Shown in pieces: positions 56,242 to 64,000 of a stretch of DNA of 64,000 nucleotides. Position 1 is the first letter of the stretch. Each line of letters starts with the position of its first letter. The notes under the pieces were generated by a model. That model was given only the letters and a program-made list of their open reading frames with translations, did not search any database and was not told the DNA's origin. A program made the translations under genes and the position numbers. Source of the stretch: WHSW01 sp963781265 (lineage in GTDB: Bacteria; Actinomycetota; Thermoleophilia; Solirubrobacterales; 70-9); NCBI GenBank assembly GCA_963781265.1, contig CAWAFH010000003.1, positions 1 to 64,000 of the forward strand, given 5' to 3'.

Positions 56242-57452
56242 TAGCGGAGTGGCCGGAACACCGCGCGGACCTCGTCGGTGAACACGCCGGGCTCCTCCCA
56301 GGCGGCGAAGTGGCCGCCCTTGTCGACCTCGTTGAAGTAGGCGAGGCCGGGGTAGACCGCCTCGGCCCAGCTCCGCGGCGTCGCCCAAATCTCGCCGGGA
56401 AACGTCGTGAAGCCGACCGGCACGGTGACCGCCGGAGGAGGCTGGCCGCTCGCAAGCGCTGCGGCCAGCGCTCGTGCGTCCTCCCAGTACGACCGGGCCG
56501 CCGACACTCCGGTGCCGGTCAGCCAATACAGCGTGATGTTGTCGACGATCTGCTCCCGTGTGAGGTTGCCCGTGGGCTTTCCGTCGACGAAGGCGCCGGC
56601 GATCTTGTAGTAGCTGTCCGTGTCGTGATCGAGCAGCCAGGCCGCCAGCGCGACCGGTGAATCCAGCAAGCCATAGCTGACCGTCTGCGGCCGCGTTGCC
56701 ATCTCGAGGAAGTAGCCGAAGCCGTCTTCCTTGAACGTCGCGACCGCCTCGCCCGCGGCGCGCTCCTGATCGGATTCCCTGGGCAGGTGATCGCCGATTG
56801 CGAGCACCGCCGTGAGCAGGTTCAGGTGGTAGCCGGCCAGTCCCTCGACCCCCTGGCGACCCATCAGGTCCGTGACGAGGGCACCCACATCGCCGCCCTG
56901 GGCGACGTAGCGGTCATAGCCGAGGCGTCGCATCAGTTCCGCCCACGCGCGGGCGGTACGGGCGGCGTCCCAGCCGAGCTCCGTCGGCTCAGCGGAAAAG
57001 CCGTAGCCGGGGAGTGACGGGAGCACCAGGTGGAACGCGTCCGCGGCGTCGCCGCCGTGGGCGGTGGGGTCGGTGAGCGGCCCGACGGTCTCGAGCAGCT
57101 CGACGACCGAGCCGGGCCAGCCGTGGGTCATGATCAGCGGCAGCGCATCTTCGTGCTCCGAGCGCACGTGGATGAAGTGGATCTCGACGCCGTCGATCTC
57201 GGTCTTGAACTGAGGGAGCGCGTTCAGCCTCGCCTCGCATGCGCGCCAGTCGTACTCGTTCTCCCAGAAGTCGGCGAGGGCCTTCGTGGTGGCCAGCTGG
57301 ACGCCCTGCGACCGATCGTCGACGAGTTCCTTCGTCGGCCAGCGCGTCGCGGCGATGCGTTGCCGGAGGTCGTCCAAGTCCTCTTCCGGAACCTCAACCT
57401 GGAAGGGACGGATCTCTGTCGCGCCGGAAGGCTTTTCGGTGGTGACTGACAT
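56241..57452 (-). CDS. Epoxide hydrolase (EHN-type alpha/beta hydrolase)
   Basis: 403 residues. The N-terminal EHN region (IRPFQVEVPEEDLDDLRQRI ... ATRWP) precedes an alpha/beta-hydrolase core with the oxyanion HGWPGS motif, the nucleophile Asp in VAQGGDVGALV and the C-terminal His in VDKGGHFAAWEEP. It should hydrolyse epoxides to diols in the cytoplasm. The ATG at 57452 (MSVTTEKPSG) has GGAG five bases upstream; an earlier ATG (57488) adds an unconserved stretch. Coupled to the redoxin gene. Confidence 0.92.
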   Translation of the reverse strand: MSVTTEKPSGATEIRPFQVEVPEEDLDDLRQRIAATRWPTKELVDDRSQGVQLATTKALADFWENEYDWRACEARLNALPQFKTEIDGVEIHFIHVRSEHEDALPLIMTHGWPGSVVELLETVGPLTDPTAHGGDAADAFHLVLPSLPGYGFSAEPTELGWDAARTARAWAELMRRLGYDRYVAQGGDVGALVTDLMGRQGVEGLAGYHLNLLTAVLAIGDHLPRESDQERAAGEAVATFKEDGFGYFLEMATRPQTVSYGLLDSPVALAAWLLDHDTDSYYKIAGAFVDGKPTGNLTREQIVDNITLYWLTGTGVSAARSYWEDARALAAALASGQPPPAVTVPVGFTTFPGEIWATPRSWAEAVYPGLAYFNEVDKGGHFAAWEEPGVFTDEVRAVFRPLR

Positions 57453-57645
57453 GTGGCTCCAAACGTCGGCGGTTGCGGCGCAGACCATTTGAGGTCGGTA
57501 CGCCCCTACACCGGCCGAGGGTCGGAGCCGGAAAGGATTCGCACGCCGAGGTTTGAGGCGGAGCGTTTATCCACCATACACCCGGACGCAGGAGGCCCTC
57601 GGCGCGCGCTGCCTCCGAGTTAGACTCGCGACTGACTGGACCTTG

Positions 57646-58239
57646 ATGAGCTATCGCGAGACCGAGCATCTCCGAGTGCTGATCGCCAACGAGCGCAGGG
57701 ATCGGCTGGCGCTCGTCGCACCGATGGTCGCGAACCTCGGGCATGAGGTGATCGCACGCGAGATCGACGTTGCGGACGTCGGAGTCGTGACCGCCACGGA
57801 GCAACCCGACGTCGCGCTGGTCGGCCTGGGCAAGAGCTCGGAGCATGCCCTCGCCATGATCGGCGAGATCGTGCAGGAGGCCGCATGCCCGGTGATCCTC
57901 CTCATGCACGCGCCCGATCCCGCCTTCGTCAAGGAGGCATCGAAGCGCGGCATCTTCGCCTACATCACCGACGCCGACGTCGACGACTGGCAGAGCGCGA
58001 TCGACATCGTGCTGCGCCGGTTCACCGAGTACCACGACCTCGAGGGCGCGTTCGGCCGCCGAGCGGTGACGGAGCGAGCGAAGGGCATCCTGATGGAGCG
58101 TCATTCGGTCGACGAGGCCACCGCCTTCGAGATGCTGCGCGACCAATCGCGCCGGGCCAACACCAAGCTCGCTGATGTCGCGGCCGCAGTCGTCGACGGC
58201 CATCGGCTTCTGCCGAAGCAGCCGGACATCTCCCCCTGA
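57646..58239 (+). CDS. ANTAR-domain response regulator with degenerate receiver
   Basis: 197 residues. A receiver-like N-terminus (LRVLIANERRDRLALVAPMV) has VALVGLGKSS where an aspartate acceptor would normally sit, so phosphorylation is doubtful. Residues about 140-190 form the RNA-binding ANTAR domain (RRAVTERAKGILMERHSVDE, FEMLRDQSRRAN). ANTAR proteins usually bind paired stem-loops to prevent transcription termination. The start is ATG 57646. It is divergent from the epoxide hydrolase. Confidence 0.88.
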   Translation: MSYRETEHLRVLIANERRDRLALVAPMVANLGHEVIAREIDVADVGVVTATEQPDVALVGLGKSSEHALAMIGEIVQEAACPVILLMHAPDPAFVKEASKRGIFAYITDADVDDWQSAIDIVLRRFTEYHDLEGAFGRRAVTERAKGILMERHSVDEATAFEMLRDQSRRANTKLADVAAAVVDGHRLLPKQPDISP

Positions 58240-58305
58240 GCCGGCCACCCCTCACTTGGCGTGACGCGGACGATCGGGACCACCTCCCCGAGCCCGATAG
58301 CCGCT

Positions 58306-58334
58306 TTGGACGAACCAGGTGGTGGGGTTATGCT
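58306..58334 (+). promoter_or_regulatory. Possible sigma-70-type promoter of the M4 protease operon
   Basis: TTGGAC at 58306 and TATGCT at 58329 are separated by 17 bases, about 40 bases upstream of the M4 ATG. The -10 element matches TATAAT at four of six positions. Single weak matches occur by chance in GC-rich DNA, so this is tentative. Confidence 0.4.
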
Positions 58335-58370
58335 CGCAGCACAGGAGATCGTTGAGCGAAGGAGGTCCCG

Positions 58371-59453
58371 ATGAAGGGTTGCCGGAACCCGCTCCACTGC
58401 ATTCTTCCGCCGAGCATCCTCGAGAGCATCGCTTTGAACGGGGACGAGGACCAGCGGGCCTGGGCTGTCAGAGCGCTGGGACGTGATCAGTCGATTCGCT
58501 TCGCTCGGGTTCAGAACGCCAAGGTTCGCGGCGACGGACCACGCGAGGGGGCTGATGCCCTCGCCGTCCGTGCGGCCGCCAAGCCCAACCGCACGATCCG
58601 CGACGCCCGTGGCACCGAAAACGTCAACGGCGAGGTCCTTCGCCGCGAGCGACAGAAGGCGACCGGTGACAAGGCGGTCGACGAGGCCTACAAGGGCCTC
58701 GGCGACACGTTCGCCTTCTTCAACGAGGTCTTTGGCCGCAACTCGATTGACGACTCCGGGATGCCGCTGCGAGGGGTCGTTCATTTCGGCGAGCGCTACC
58801 CGAACGCGTTCTGGGACGGGAAGCGGATGGTCTTCGGCGACGGCGACGACCAGATCTTCCGCCGGATGACGCGTTCGCTCGACGTGATCGGCCACGAGCT
58901 CGGACATGGGGTCACCGAGGACGAGGCTGGCCTGGAGTACTTCGGTCAGTCCGGCGCGCTCAACGAGTCGATGTCCGATGTCTTTGGCTCGCTGGTGGAG
59001 CAGCACAAGCGAGACCAGACCGCAGCCGAGGCCAACTGGCTGATCGGCAATGAGGTCTGGACGCCCGGCATCCAGGGCGACGCCCTGCGATCGATGAAGG
59101 CGCCGGGCGAGGCGTACCACGACCCGCTCGTCGGCAAGGACCCGCAGCCCGCGCACATGAACAAGTACGTCGAGACGCAACAGGACAACGGCGGCGTTCA
59201 CATCAACTCCGGCATCCCCAACCACGCCTTCTATACCGTCGCAACGACGCTCGGCGGGCGCAGCTGGGAGGCCGCGGGTCCGATCTGGTATGAGGCGCTT
59301 CGCGACCCGGCGCTTGGGACAGGGTCGAGCTTCCAGCGCTTCGCCGAGATCACGGTTCGCGTCGCCCGACAGCGCCACGGCTCGGCGAGCCCCGAGGCCA
59401 AGGCCGTTTACGGGGGCTGGGAGAAGGTTGGCGTGCCCGCCCCGAAGCCCTAG
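58371..59453 (+). CDS. Protealysin-like M4 (thermolysin family) metalloprotease
   Basis: 360 residues. The short N-terminal propeptide has the protealysin-type motif HCILPPSILESIALNG. The zinc site is HELGH (175-179) with the third ligand Glu in GALNESMSDVFG; the catalytic His lies in NGGVHINSGIPNHAFY. There is no signal peptide, as for protealysins, which can stay cytoplasmic or leave by unusual routes. ATG has an ideal AAGGAGGT site. It is followed after three bases by an emfourin-like gene. Confidence 0.93.
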   Translation: MKGCRNPLHCILPPSILESIALNGDEDQRAWAVRALGRDQSIRFARVQNAKVRGDGPREGADALAVRAAAKPNRTIRDARGTENVNGEVLRRERQKATGDKAVDEAYKGLGDTFAFFNEVFGRNSIDDSGMPLRGVVHFGERYPNAFWDGKRMVFGDGDDQIFRRMTRSLDVIGHELGHGVTEDEAGLEYFGQSGALNESMSDVFGSLVEQHKRDQTAAEANWLIGNEVWTPGIQGDALRSMKAPGEAYHDPLVGKDPQPAHMNKYVETQQDNGGVHINSGIPNHAFYTVATTLGGRSWEAAGPIWYEALRDPALGTGSSFQRFAEITVRVARQRHGSASPEAKAVYGGWEKVGVPAPKP

Positions 59454-59456
59454 GCG

Positions 59457-59756
59457 GTGCGTCTCGAGCTGATCAGGAGCGGCGGGATCGGTGGACTGAG
59501 CGTGACGCGGTTGATCGACACGAGCGCGCTCGAGGCGCCGATGGCGGCGGAGGTCGAGCATCTCGCTTCGAAGCTCGACCTGGCCGGTCTCGCCCGGCGT
59601 TCACCTTTGCGCGGCCGCGGCACCGATCGATTCCAGTACGACCTCAGCGTCGAGGCGGGAGGCCGGCGGTACCAGGTGACCGCCGCCGAGGACGCGGTGC
59701 CGCCGGAGCTAAAGGAGCTCGTGGCTTGGATGCTCCAGCACGGCGACACGGGCTGA
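59457..59756 (+). CDS. Emfourin-like protealysin inhibitor
   Basis: 99 residues from GTG: MRLELIRSGGIGGLSVTRLI, ending ELKELVAWMLQHGDTG. The N-terminal RSGGxxG motif, small size and position directly behind a protealysin-like M4 gene match emfourin, the slow tight-binding inhibitor encoded in protealysin operons. It would keep the co-translated protease inactive inside the cell. Identification rests on motif plus context. Confidence 0.8.
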   Translation: MRLELIRSGGIGGLSVTRLIDTSALEAPMAAEVEHLASKLDLAGLARRSPLRGRGTDRFQYDLSVEAGGRRYQVTAAEDAVPPELKELVAWMLQHGDTG

Positions 59757-59792
59757 CTGGCAAGTAACGGCGTTCCGGCTGCTGTAGAGCGA

Positions 59793-61511
59793 CTAGCCCA
59801 GGATCCGCGAGGCCCGCTCGATGGCGGAGGCCCCGACCGAGGCGACCGCGGAGGCCTCGATCCGCCCGTCGACCACCCGGAACTGCTGCGGGGCCGGCCG
59901 CCGAAGTGCGAAAAGCACGCGGTCGAGGGCGCGCGCCGGAGCGAAGATCGCCGGCTCCGTGAGCTCCCACAGCGGACAGCGCGGCTGGTTCGAGCCCGTC
60001 CGCTCGAGGATGCCGTTGACCGCCCTGCGGGCGGCTTCGTTCGCACCCTCCATCGTTGCCAGGTCCGTGTACGTTCGAACGTAGTCTGAGGCCAGAAAGA
60101 GGTTGTCGATCGAGGTCACGGCCTCGGGGCGGTCCTCCCACGAGCCGGCGGTGTTGATCAGCAGCGGCTCGAGATTCATCGCGGTCGTCGGATTCGGGTA
60201 GACGATCGCGGGATCGAGGAACCAGGCGAGCACGTTTGCGTCGTCGAGCACATCGGTGCCGGCGTCTTCCAGCCCGGCCTCGAGTTGCGCCCAGACCTCC
60301 TCCCGGACCTCCTCCTTCGAGCAGTACATCGCTTGCTTGCCGTGGACGATGCCCGGCGCCTCCCAGTCGGAGACATCGACCGAAAGGATTCCGTCGACTC
60401 GCCCGTCGCCCATCTCCTCCAGCTCCACGGCGGGCCAGAACTGCGCCTGCGAGATCGAGGTCAGCGCCCAGGGCGAGTCGATGAAGACGGTGTGCCCGTG
60501 CACGAGCGGCAGGTCGCGGTCGAGGTAGAACATGATCCCGTTCATCCAGCGGGTGCGCAGCCGGTGCAGGCGGGCCAGCCGGGGCTCTGCCCGCGTGAGC
60601 TCGTCGCTGACGAGCAGTTGCATTACCTCGACCGGTAGCGCGGCGATGTAGAGATCGGCGCTTTCCTCGTATGCGTTGGCGCCGGCGACCACGTCGACGC
60701 CGGTGATTCGCCCGCCGGCAGAATGGATCGCCTGGACCTGATGCTCGCTGCGGTAATCGACGCCGAGCGAGCGCAGGTGCGCGAGCCACGGATCGATCCA
60801 GACGTCGTTCGTAGGACCGTTCAGCACCCGGTCGGCCTGGCTACCCGGCCGCGAGAGGTCGAAGAGGAGCTGGAGCAGTATGTAGCCGCCGGTGCGGGCG
60901 CTCATCTCGCGCGCCTTGGCGGCGACCAGCGTCCGGGTGAGCCCGTCCGCCAGGAACTTGCCGTAGGCCGCCGAGCGCGTCTGGGCGCCGGAGAACTCCC
61001 ACCAGCTCTGGTGCTCAAACTCGGCGAAGCGACGCTCCTTGCAGGAGGTCAGCAACAGCAACAGCCGATCGACGAAGTAAGCCTGCTCGTCGGCCGGGAT
61101 GCCGAGCTCGGAGGCGTAGGCGAAGAGAGCGCGAAAGGCGAGGTCGAGCTCGGTAAGCGTGGCCGGGAGGTGGGAGGGAGCGACGATCTCGGCACCACCC
61201 GCACGCGCCATCTGCACGCGGGTGGCCGGCACTAGGTTCGAGAGCACGCCATCGCGCTCGCCTCGGAACGGAATCCGGCGCATGGTGTCCGGAAGGTGAC
61301 GATAGAAGCCGGGAAAGAAGCGAAAGCCGTGTTCGCCGGGGAGATCGCGGCGACCGTCCGTCCCAGTCCCCTGCACCGGCATGCTCCTCGCCTTGCCGCC
61401 CGCGATCGGGCGCGACTCGAGGACCACGACCTCGAAGTCGCGCTCCGCGAGCTCGTGAGCCGCGCTCATCCCGGCGACCCCGCCTCCCAGGACGAGCACC
61501 TTCTTAGTCAT
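59793..61511 (-). CDS. FAD-dependent oxidoreductase (amine oxidase / hydroxysqualene dehydroxylase-like)
   Basis: 572 residues. The N-terminal FAD-binding motif is VLVLGGGVAGMSAAHELAER, followed by IAGGKARSMPVQ and LPGEHGFRFFPGFYRHLPDT, a signature of the hydroxysqualene-dehydroxylase-like/phytoene-desaturase-related group. The C-terminal FAD segment is VTSIDNLFLASDYVRTYTDL. Probable role in isoprenoid or lipid oxidation; the substrate is not determined. Last gene of a minus-strand unit with the MBL hydrolase 30 bases upstream; convergent with the emfourin gene. Confidence 0.87.
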   Translation of the reverse strand: MTKKVLVLGGGVAGMSAAHELAERDFEVVVLESRPIAGGKARSMPVQGTGTDGRRDLPGEHGFRFFPGFYRHLPDTMRRIPFRGERDGVLSNLVPATRVQMARAGGAEIVAPSHLPATLTELDLAFRALFAYASELGIPADEQAYFVDRLLLLLTSCKERRFAEFEHQSWWEFSGAQTRSAAYGKFLADGLTRTLVAAKAREMSARTGGYILLQLLFDLSRPGSQADRVLNGPTNDVWIDPWLAHLRSLGVDYRSEHQVQAIHSAGGRITGVDVVAGANAYEESADLYIAALPVEVMQLLVSDELTRAEPRLARLHRLRTRWMNGIMFYLDRDLPLVHGHTVFIDSPWALTSISQAQFWPAVELEEMGDGRVDGILSVDVSDWEAPGIVHGKQAMYCSKEEVREEVWAQLEAGLEDAGTDVLDDANVLAWFLDPAIVYPNPTTAMNLEPLLINTAGSWEDRPEAVTSIDNLFLASDYVRTYTDLATMEGANEAARRAVNGILERTGSNQPRCPLWELTEPAIFAPARALDRVLFALRRPAPQQFRVVDGRIEASAVASVGASAIERASRILG

Positions 61512-61541
61512 CCGACACCGGCGCGCCCCTCACAGCGACCG

Positions 61542-62660
61542 TCATCCCACCCGGCGAGCCGCCCCGAGCGAGACGACATCGTCATCAGCCTCACAGAATC
61601 GGTAGAGCTTGCGGCCGCCACCCGCGGAGAGGATCACCCCCACCGAGCCGGCCGGCTCGCCGTTGTCGAGATTGGACCCCGTGTAATGGATGCCAAGCAC
61701 ATCGTCCGGGCTGCGCGGCTTGGTCGGCGATGCGGCAACGGCCTCACGCGCCTCGCGCATGATCTCCTGGGCCACCAGGTGAGGGAAGTTGTATTTGCCC
61801 AGTTCGCGCCCGCAGGAAACGACGCTCAGCGGGGGCGACATCAGCTCCATCAGCTCCAAGTTGATCCCGTGTTTGGAGGCGTGATGGGGAACCTTCAGAA
61901 CCTGGGCATCGAGAGGCTCGTTGCCGCGGGCGCTTTTCAAGACCTCGGAGACGGCGGTCTTCTCCGGACCCAGCTGCGGGAAGTCGACGAGCACCTGCGA
62001 CCACGAGGTGGTCTGGGCGTCAGCCCCAAGGATCAGCGTCTGCCTGGTCGGTAGATCAACGGGCAGTCGCTTGTCGTCGCGCTGAATCACCCGTGCCGCG
62101 GGGAACTCGAGCTTCAGGGCGATCGAGGAGTCGTTGATCTCGATGCCATAGGAGTCGAAACGATTACGAAGTGAAATGCCCGGCGCCAGGGCGGTGATGC
62201 GGACCTGGCCGATCCATTTCGACGTCCCGCTCGAGGGCTGCAGGTAGTCGATTGCCTGGTCCTCGACCTCTTGCATCATCGAGTGGAAGGCGCCGGAGGT
62301 GTGCCAGTACCCCGGATCCCAGAGCTCTCTCACCTTGCCCTCATGGGCCTTGAGGAAGGAGGCCATGCCTCCGATGTGATCGTCGTGCGGGTGAGTAGCT
62401 ACGACTAGATCTGGCGTGACCGGCGCAACGAGCACCCCTGCGGCGATGAGATCGTTGAGCAGCCGTTCGAGCTTCGCGGGCCGGACGACGTCGACGACCA
62501 TGACCGGACGACGCCCGTCGTCCAAGGCCGGGAGCAAGAGCAGTTGGCAGTCACCATCGCCGACGCTCAGCACCCAGTAGAGAAGGTCCTCTGACCTGGC
62601 ATCGGCCAGGAAGTCGGCCGGGTCGTCGAGGAGCGCCTCAGGGAGATCCGGGGCCGGCAT
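61542..62660 (-). CDS. ComEC/Rec2-type metallo-beta-lactamase-fold hydrolase
   Basis: 372 residues. The MBL signature is VVATHPHDDHIGGM; further metal ligands probably lie in LILGADAQ and KVPHHASKHG, the pattern of soluble ComEC-like MBL domains. An opening stretch (VLSVGDGDCQLLLLPALDD) is typical of this group, and there is no membrane part. These proteins may be nucleases or phosphodiesterases. Its ATG follows the stop of the 172-residue gene with no gap (TAG ATG), which indicates an obligate pair. Confidence 0.85.
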   Translation of the reverse strand: MPAPDLPEALLDDPADFLADARSEDLLYWVLSVGDGDCQLLLLPALDDGRRPVMVVDVVRPAKLERLLNDLIAAGVLVAPVTPDLVVATHPHDDHIGGMASFLKAHEGKVRELWDPGYWHTSGAFHSMMQEVEDQAIDYLQPSSGTSKWIGQVRITALAPGISLRNRFDSYGIEINDSSIALKLEFPAARVIQRDDKRLPVDLPTRQTLILGADAQTTSWSQVLVDFPQLGPEKTAVSEVLKSARGNEPLDAQVLKVPHHASKHGINLELMELMSPPLSVVSCGRELGKYNFPHLVAQEIMREAREAVAASPTKPRSPDDVLGIHYTGSNLDNGEPAGSVGVILSAGGGRKLYRFCEADDDVVSLGAARRVG

Positions 62661-63179
62661 CTAACCCGGCTCCGGCCCGTCGAAGAACTCGTCGGCGATC
62701 TCCTCCACCTGATCGGCTCCGAGAACCGGGCCGACGGCGGCGAAGTACTGAGTCTTGGCCGCCTCCCTGGCTTCGGCGCTGACATCGATCACCGGGCGCG
62801 TCAGCCAGCGGGCAGGGTCGTCAGGGTCCGATCCCATGAGGGCTCGATCGATGACGGCGCAGAACACATCACCCACCCGCAGCGGACGCGAGGCGAAGGC
62901 CTCCACCTGCACCGCGGTCAGTTGACCGGGAGCGACGCGATTCTGCAACAGCCGCTCGAACTGCTGCCTCTCGAGCTGGACGTCCCGGCGCAGCTCACTG
63001 CCCGAGAAGGTGAGTCGTCCGCGCTGATCAAGGTCAGGCCACGGTTCGATGACGAGAGTGGCCACGTCCTCTTCGATCTCATCGACCACGACGTATTCGA
63101 CGTCTCCCGCGGGTGGCCCCCAGATCGACGGATGAACCGCCTGAATCTCTTCCTCGAGCCAACGCCGTCCGGTGGCCAT
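62661..63179 (-). CDS. Hypothetical protein paired with the MBL hydrolase
   Basis: 172 residues, soluble and acidic, no recognised family: starts MATGRRWLEEEIQAVHPSIW, has a beta-rich middle (VEYVVVDEIEEDVATLVIEP) and a helical end (GADQVEEIADEFFDGPEPG). It abuts the MBL-fold hydrolase gene directly, suggesting a complex with, or control of, that enzyme. No domain supports a specific function. Confidence 0.65.
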   Translation of the reverse strand: MATGRRWLEEEIQAVHPSIWGPPAGDVEYVVVDEIEEDVATLVIEPWPDLDQRGRLTFSGSELRRDVQLERQQFERLLQNRVAPGQLTAVQVEAFASRPLRVGDVFCAVIDRALMGSDPDDPARWLTRPVIDVSAEAREAAKTQYFAAVGPVLGADQVEEIADEFFDGPEPG

Positions 63180-63428
63180 GGGAGCAGCCTAGCCCGTACC
63201 GGGTGTCTTGACCCCATCCGTGCGCGAGAGACGAATCGGGCCCCGCCATGGGCGAAAGGCCCGCTGCCGCGCGCCTTTCCTGTGCCGGGCCCGGAACCCG
63301 GGTGGCTGGATCACCACGGGATGGCCTCGATAGCCTCAGGCAATGGAGAGGTCGGAAGAAACCATCGTCCGCGGACCCCCCGGCGGGGGCGATCGGGGCG
63401 CCCTCCCAGCACCGGAGCGCTAGAAGCC

Positions 63429-64000
63429 GTGTCGAAGAACCTGGTCGAGCTCGTGCGGCGCCACCACGGCGAGTCCGCCCCGACCGCGCTCGAGGTGCTC
63501 AAGGACGCGCTCGAGCGTAACGGCGAGATCACCGACTCCGATCGCCGCGAGGCCGCGAAGCGCTCGGGCCTGCCCGAGAGCACGGTCTACGGCGTCTCCA
63601 CCTTCTACGACGACCTGCTGCAGCCGCGCGGCAAGCGCCATCTTCGCGTGTGCACCGGGACCGCGTGCTTCGCCGCCACCGGCGACGATCACGTCGACCG
63701 GATCCGTGACGGGCTCGGGCTCGAGCTCGGCGAGCGCAGCGACGACGGGTCGGTCTCGCTCGCGGAGACGGTCTGCCTGGGCTTCTGCCACTCCTCCCCG
63801 GCGATTCGCGACGGCGACGTGATCGACGCCGGGCCCGGGGTCGTCGAGCGGGTCCTCGCCGGCGATTGCGTGCAGGCCGCGGAGCCCGAATGGCGGTCGG
63901 TGCTCGATGAGCCGGTGCTGACCCTCCCCGGGGACTGGTCGGGCATCGAGCGGGCGCTCCAGGAGCTCACCCCCGAGGAGCTCTTGGAGGAGGTCAAGGA
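63429..64000 (+). CDS. NuoE/NuoF-type fusion (NAD-dependent hydrogenase/formate dehydrogenase diaphorase), partial
   Basis: GTG start (VSKNLVELVRRHHG); runs off the window. The first about 150 residues are a NuoE-type thioredoxin-like 2Fe-2S domain: VSTFYDDLLQPRGKRHLRV, CTGTAC and CLGFCHSS supply four Cys ligands. The last visible residues (GIERALQELTPEELLEEVK) are the usual start of NuoF/HoxF/FdsB, which bind FMN and NAD. So the gene is probably a NuoE-NuoF fusion, as in NAD-dependent formate dehydrogenases and bidirectional hydrogenases. No upstream partner gene is on the same strand. Confidence 0.8.
   Translation, partial: MSKNLVELVRRHHGESAPTALEVLKDALERNGEITDSDRREAAKRSGLPESTVYGVSTFYDDLLQPRGKRHLRVCTGTACFAATGDDHVDRIRDGLGLELGERSDDGSVSLAETVCLGFCHSSPAIRDGDVIDAGPGVVERVLAGDCVQAAEPEWRSVLDEPVLTLPGDWSGIERALQELTPEELLEEVK

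Noticed and set aside
63343..63423. A 26-codon frame just before the NuoE/NuoF-type gene as a possible leader peptide.
   Set aside because: No clear ribosome site, Pro/Gly-rich composition and no attenuator structure that I could define.

Overview
The window is very GC-rich, densely packed DNA with many GTG/TTG starts and start/stop overlaps. It carries families typical of Actinomycetota: a BTAD/SARP regulator, an ANTAR regulator, an F420/PPOX-type oxidase and Sfp-type PPTase/PKS genes. A deep-branching actinobacterial lineage such as Thermoleophilia is my inference from gene content and base composition, not a proven placement. I found no rRNA, tRNA, CRISPR array or insertion sequence.

Layout. 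1-9.3 kb is a polyamine-type locus. On the minus strand lie a TetR regulator, a PotD-like lipoprotein, a DUF805 protein, a second (Tat-type) PotD and permeases PotB and PotC (cut by the window edge). Divergent from these are a PLP decarboxylase fused to a VOC domain, an SDR, a HAD phosphatase and (minus) a HEAT-repeat protein. 9.4-13.2 kb holds an acyl-CoA electron-transfer module: a membrane Fe-S oxidoreductase convergent with etfB-etfA. 13.5-32.8 kb is a probable long lipid/polyketide operon: acyl-CoA dehydrogenase, a PUFA-synthase-like KS-AT-KS-(ACP)4-KR-DH megasynthase, a single-chain 1868-residue acetyl-CoA-type carboxylase, an Sfp-type PPTase and two GT4 glycosyltransferases of the trehalose synthase type. 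The megasynthase sequence is broken by four apparent +1 shifts, three of them in the linkers around four virtually identical ACP repeats. All four ACPs carry Thr where the phosphopantetheine Ser is expected. 32.9-38.3 kb holds HMG-CoA reductase, an aldo/keto reductase, a PPOX protein, a methyltransferase and a SulP transporter.

38.4-46.6 kb looks like a signalling module. A lipoprotein gene is followed by a Ser/Thr kinase-STAND ATPase-WD40 protein. Convergent to it is a BTAD/SARP-type regulator with a universal-stress-like C-terminus, and divergent from that regulator is a second, internally duplicated lipoprotein. Both lipoprotein genes are preceded by the same three-heptad direct repeat at exact 11-bp spacing, the known geometry of SARP operators. 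46.6-51 kb has an MgtC/DUF4010 membrane protein, a triple-DUF190 protein with a possible 37-residue membrane peptide, and two further membrane proteins.

51.3-64 kb is rich in proteases: a RelA/SpoT-type HD protein, a subtilase with its own I9 prodomain, a separate I9-like protein encoded tail-to-tail with it, and a protealysin-type M4 protease followed by an emfourin-like inhibitor gene. Around these lie SixA, DUF5995, a thioredoxin-like protein, an epoxide hydrolase, an ANTAR regulator, a FAD oxidoreductase operon with an MBL-fold hydrolase, and at the edge a truncated NuoE/NuoF-type fusion.

The most attractive candidates for undescribed biology are the 13.5-32.8 kb lipid synthase operon with its Thr-ACPs and the SARP/kinase/lipoprotein module with its matching operators.
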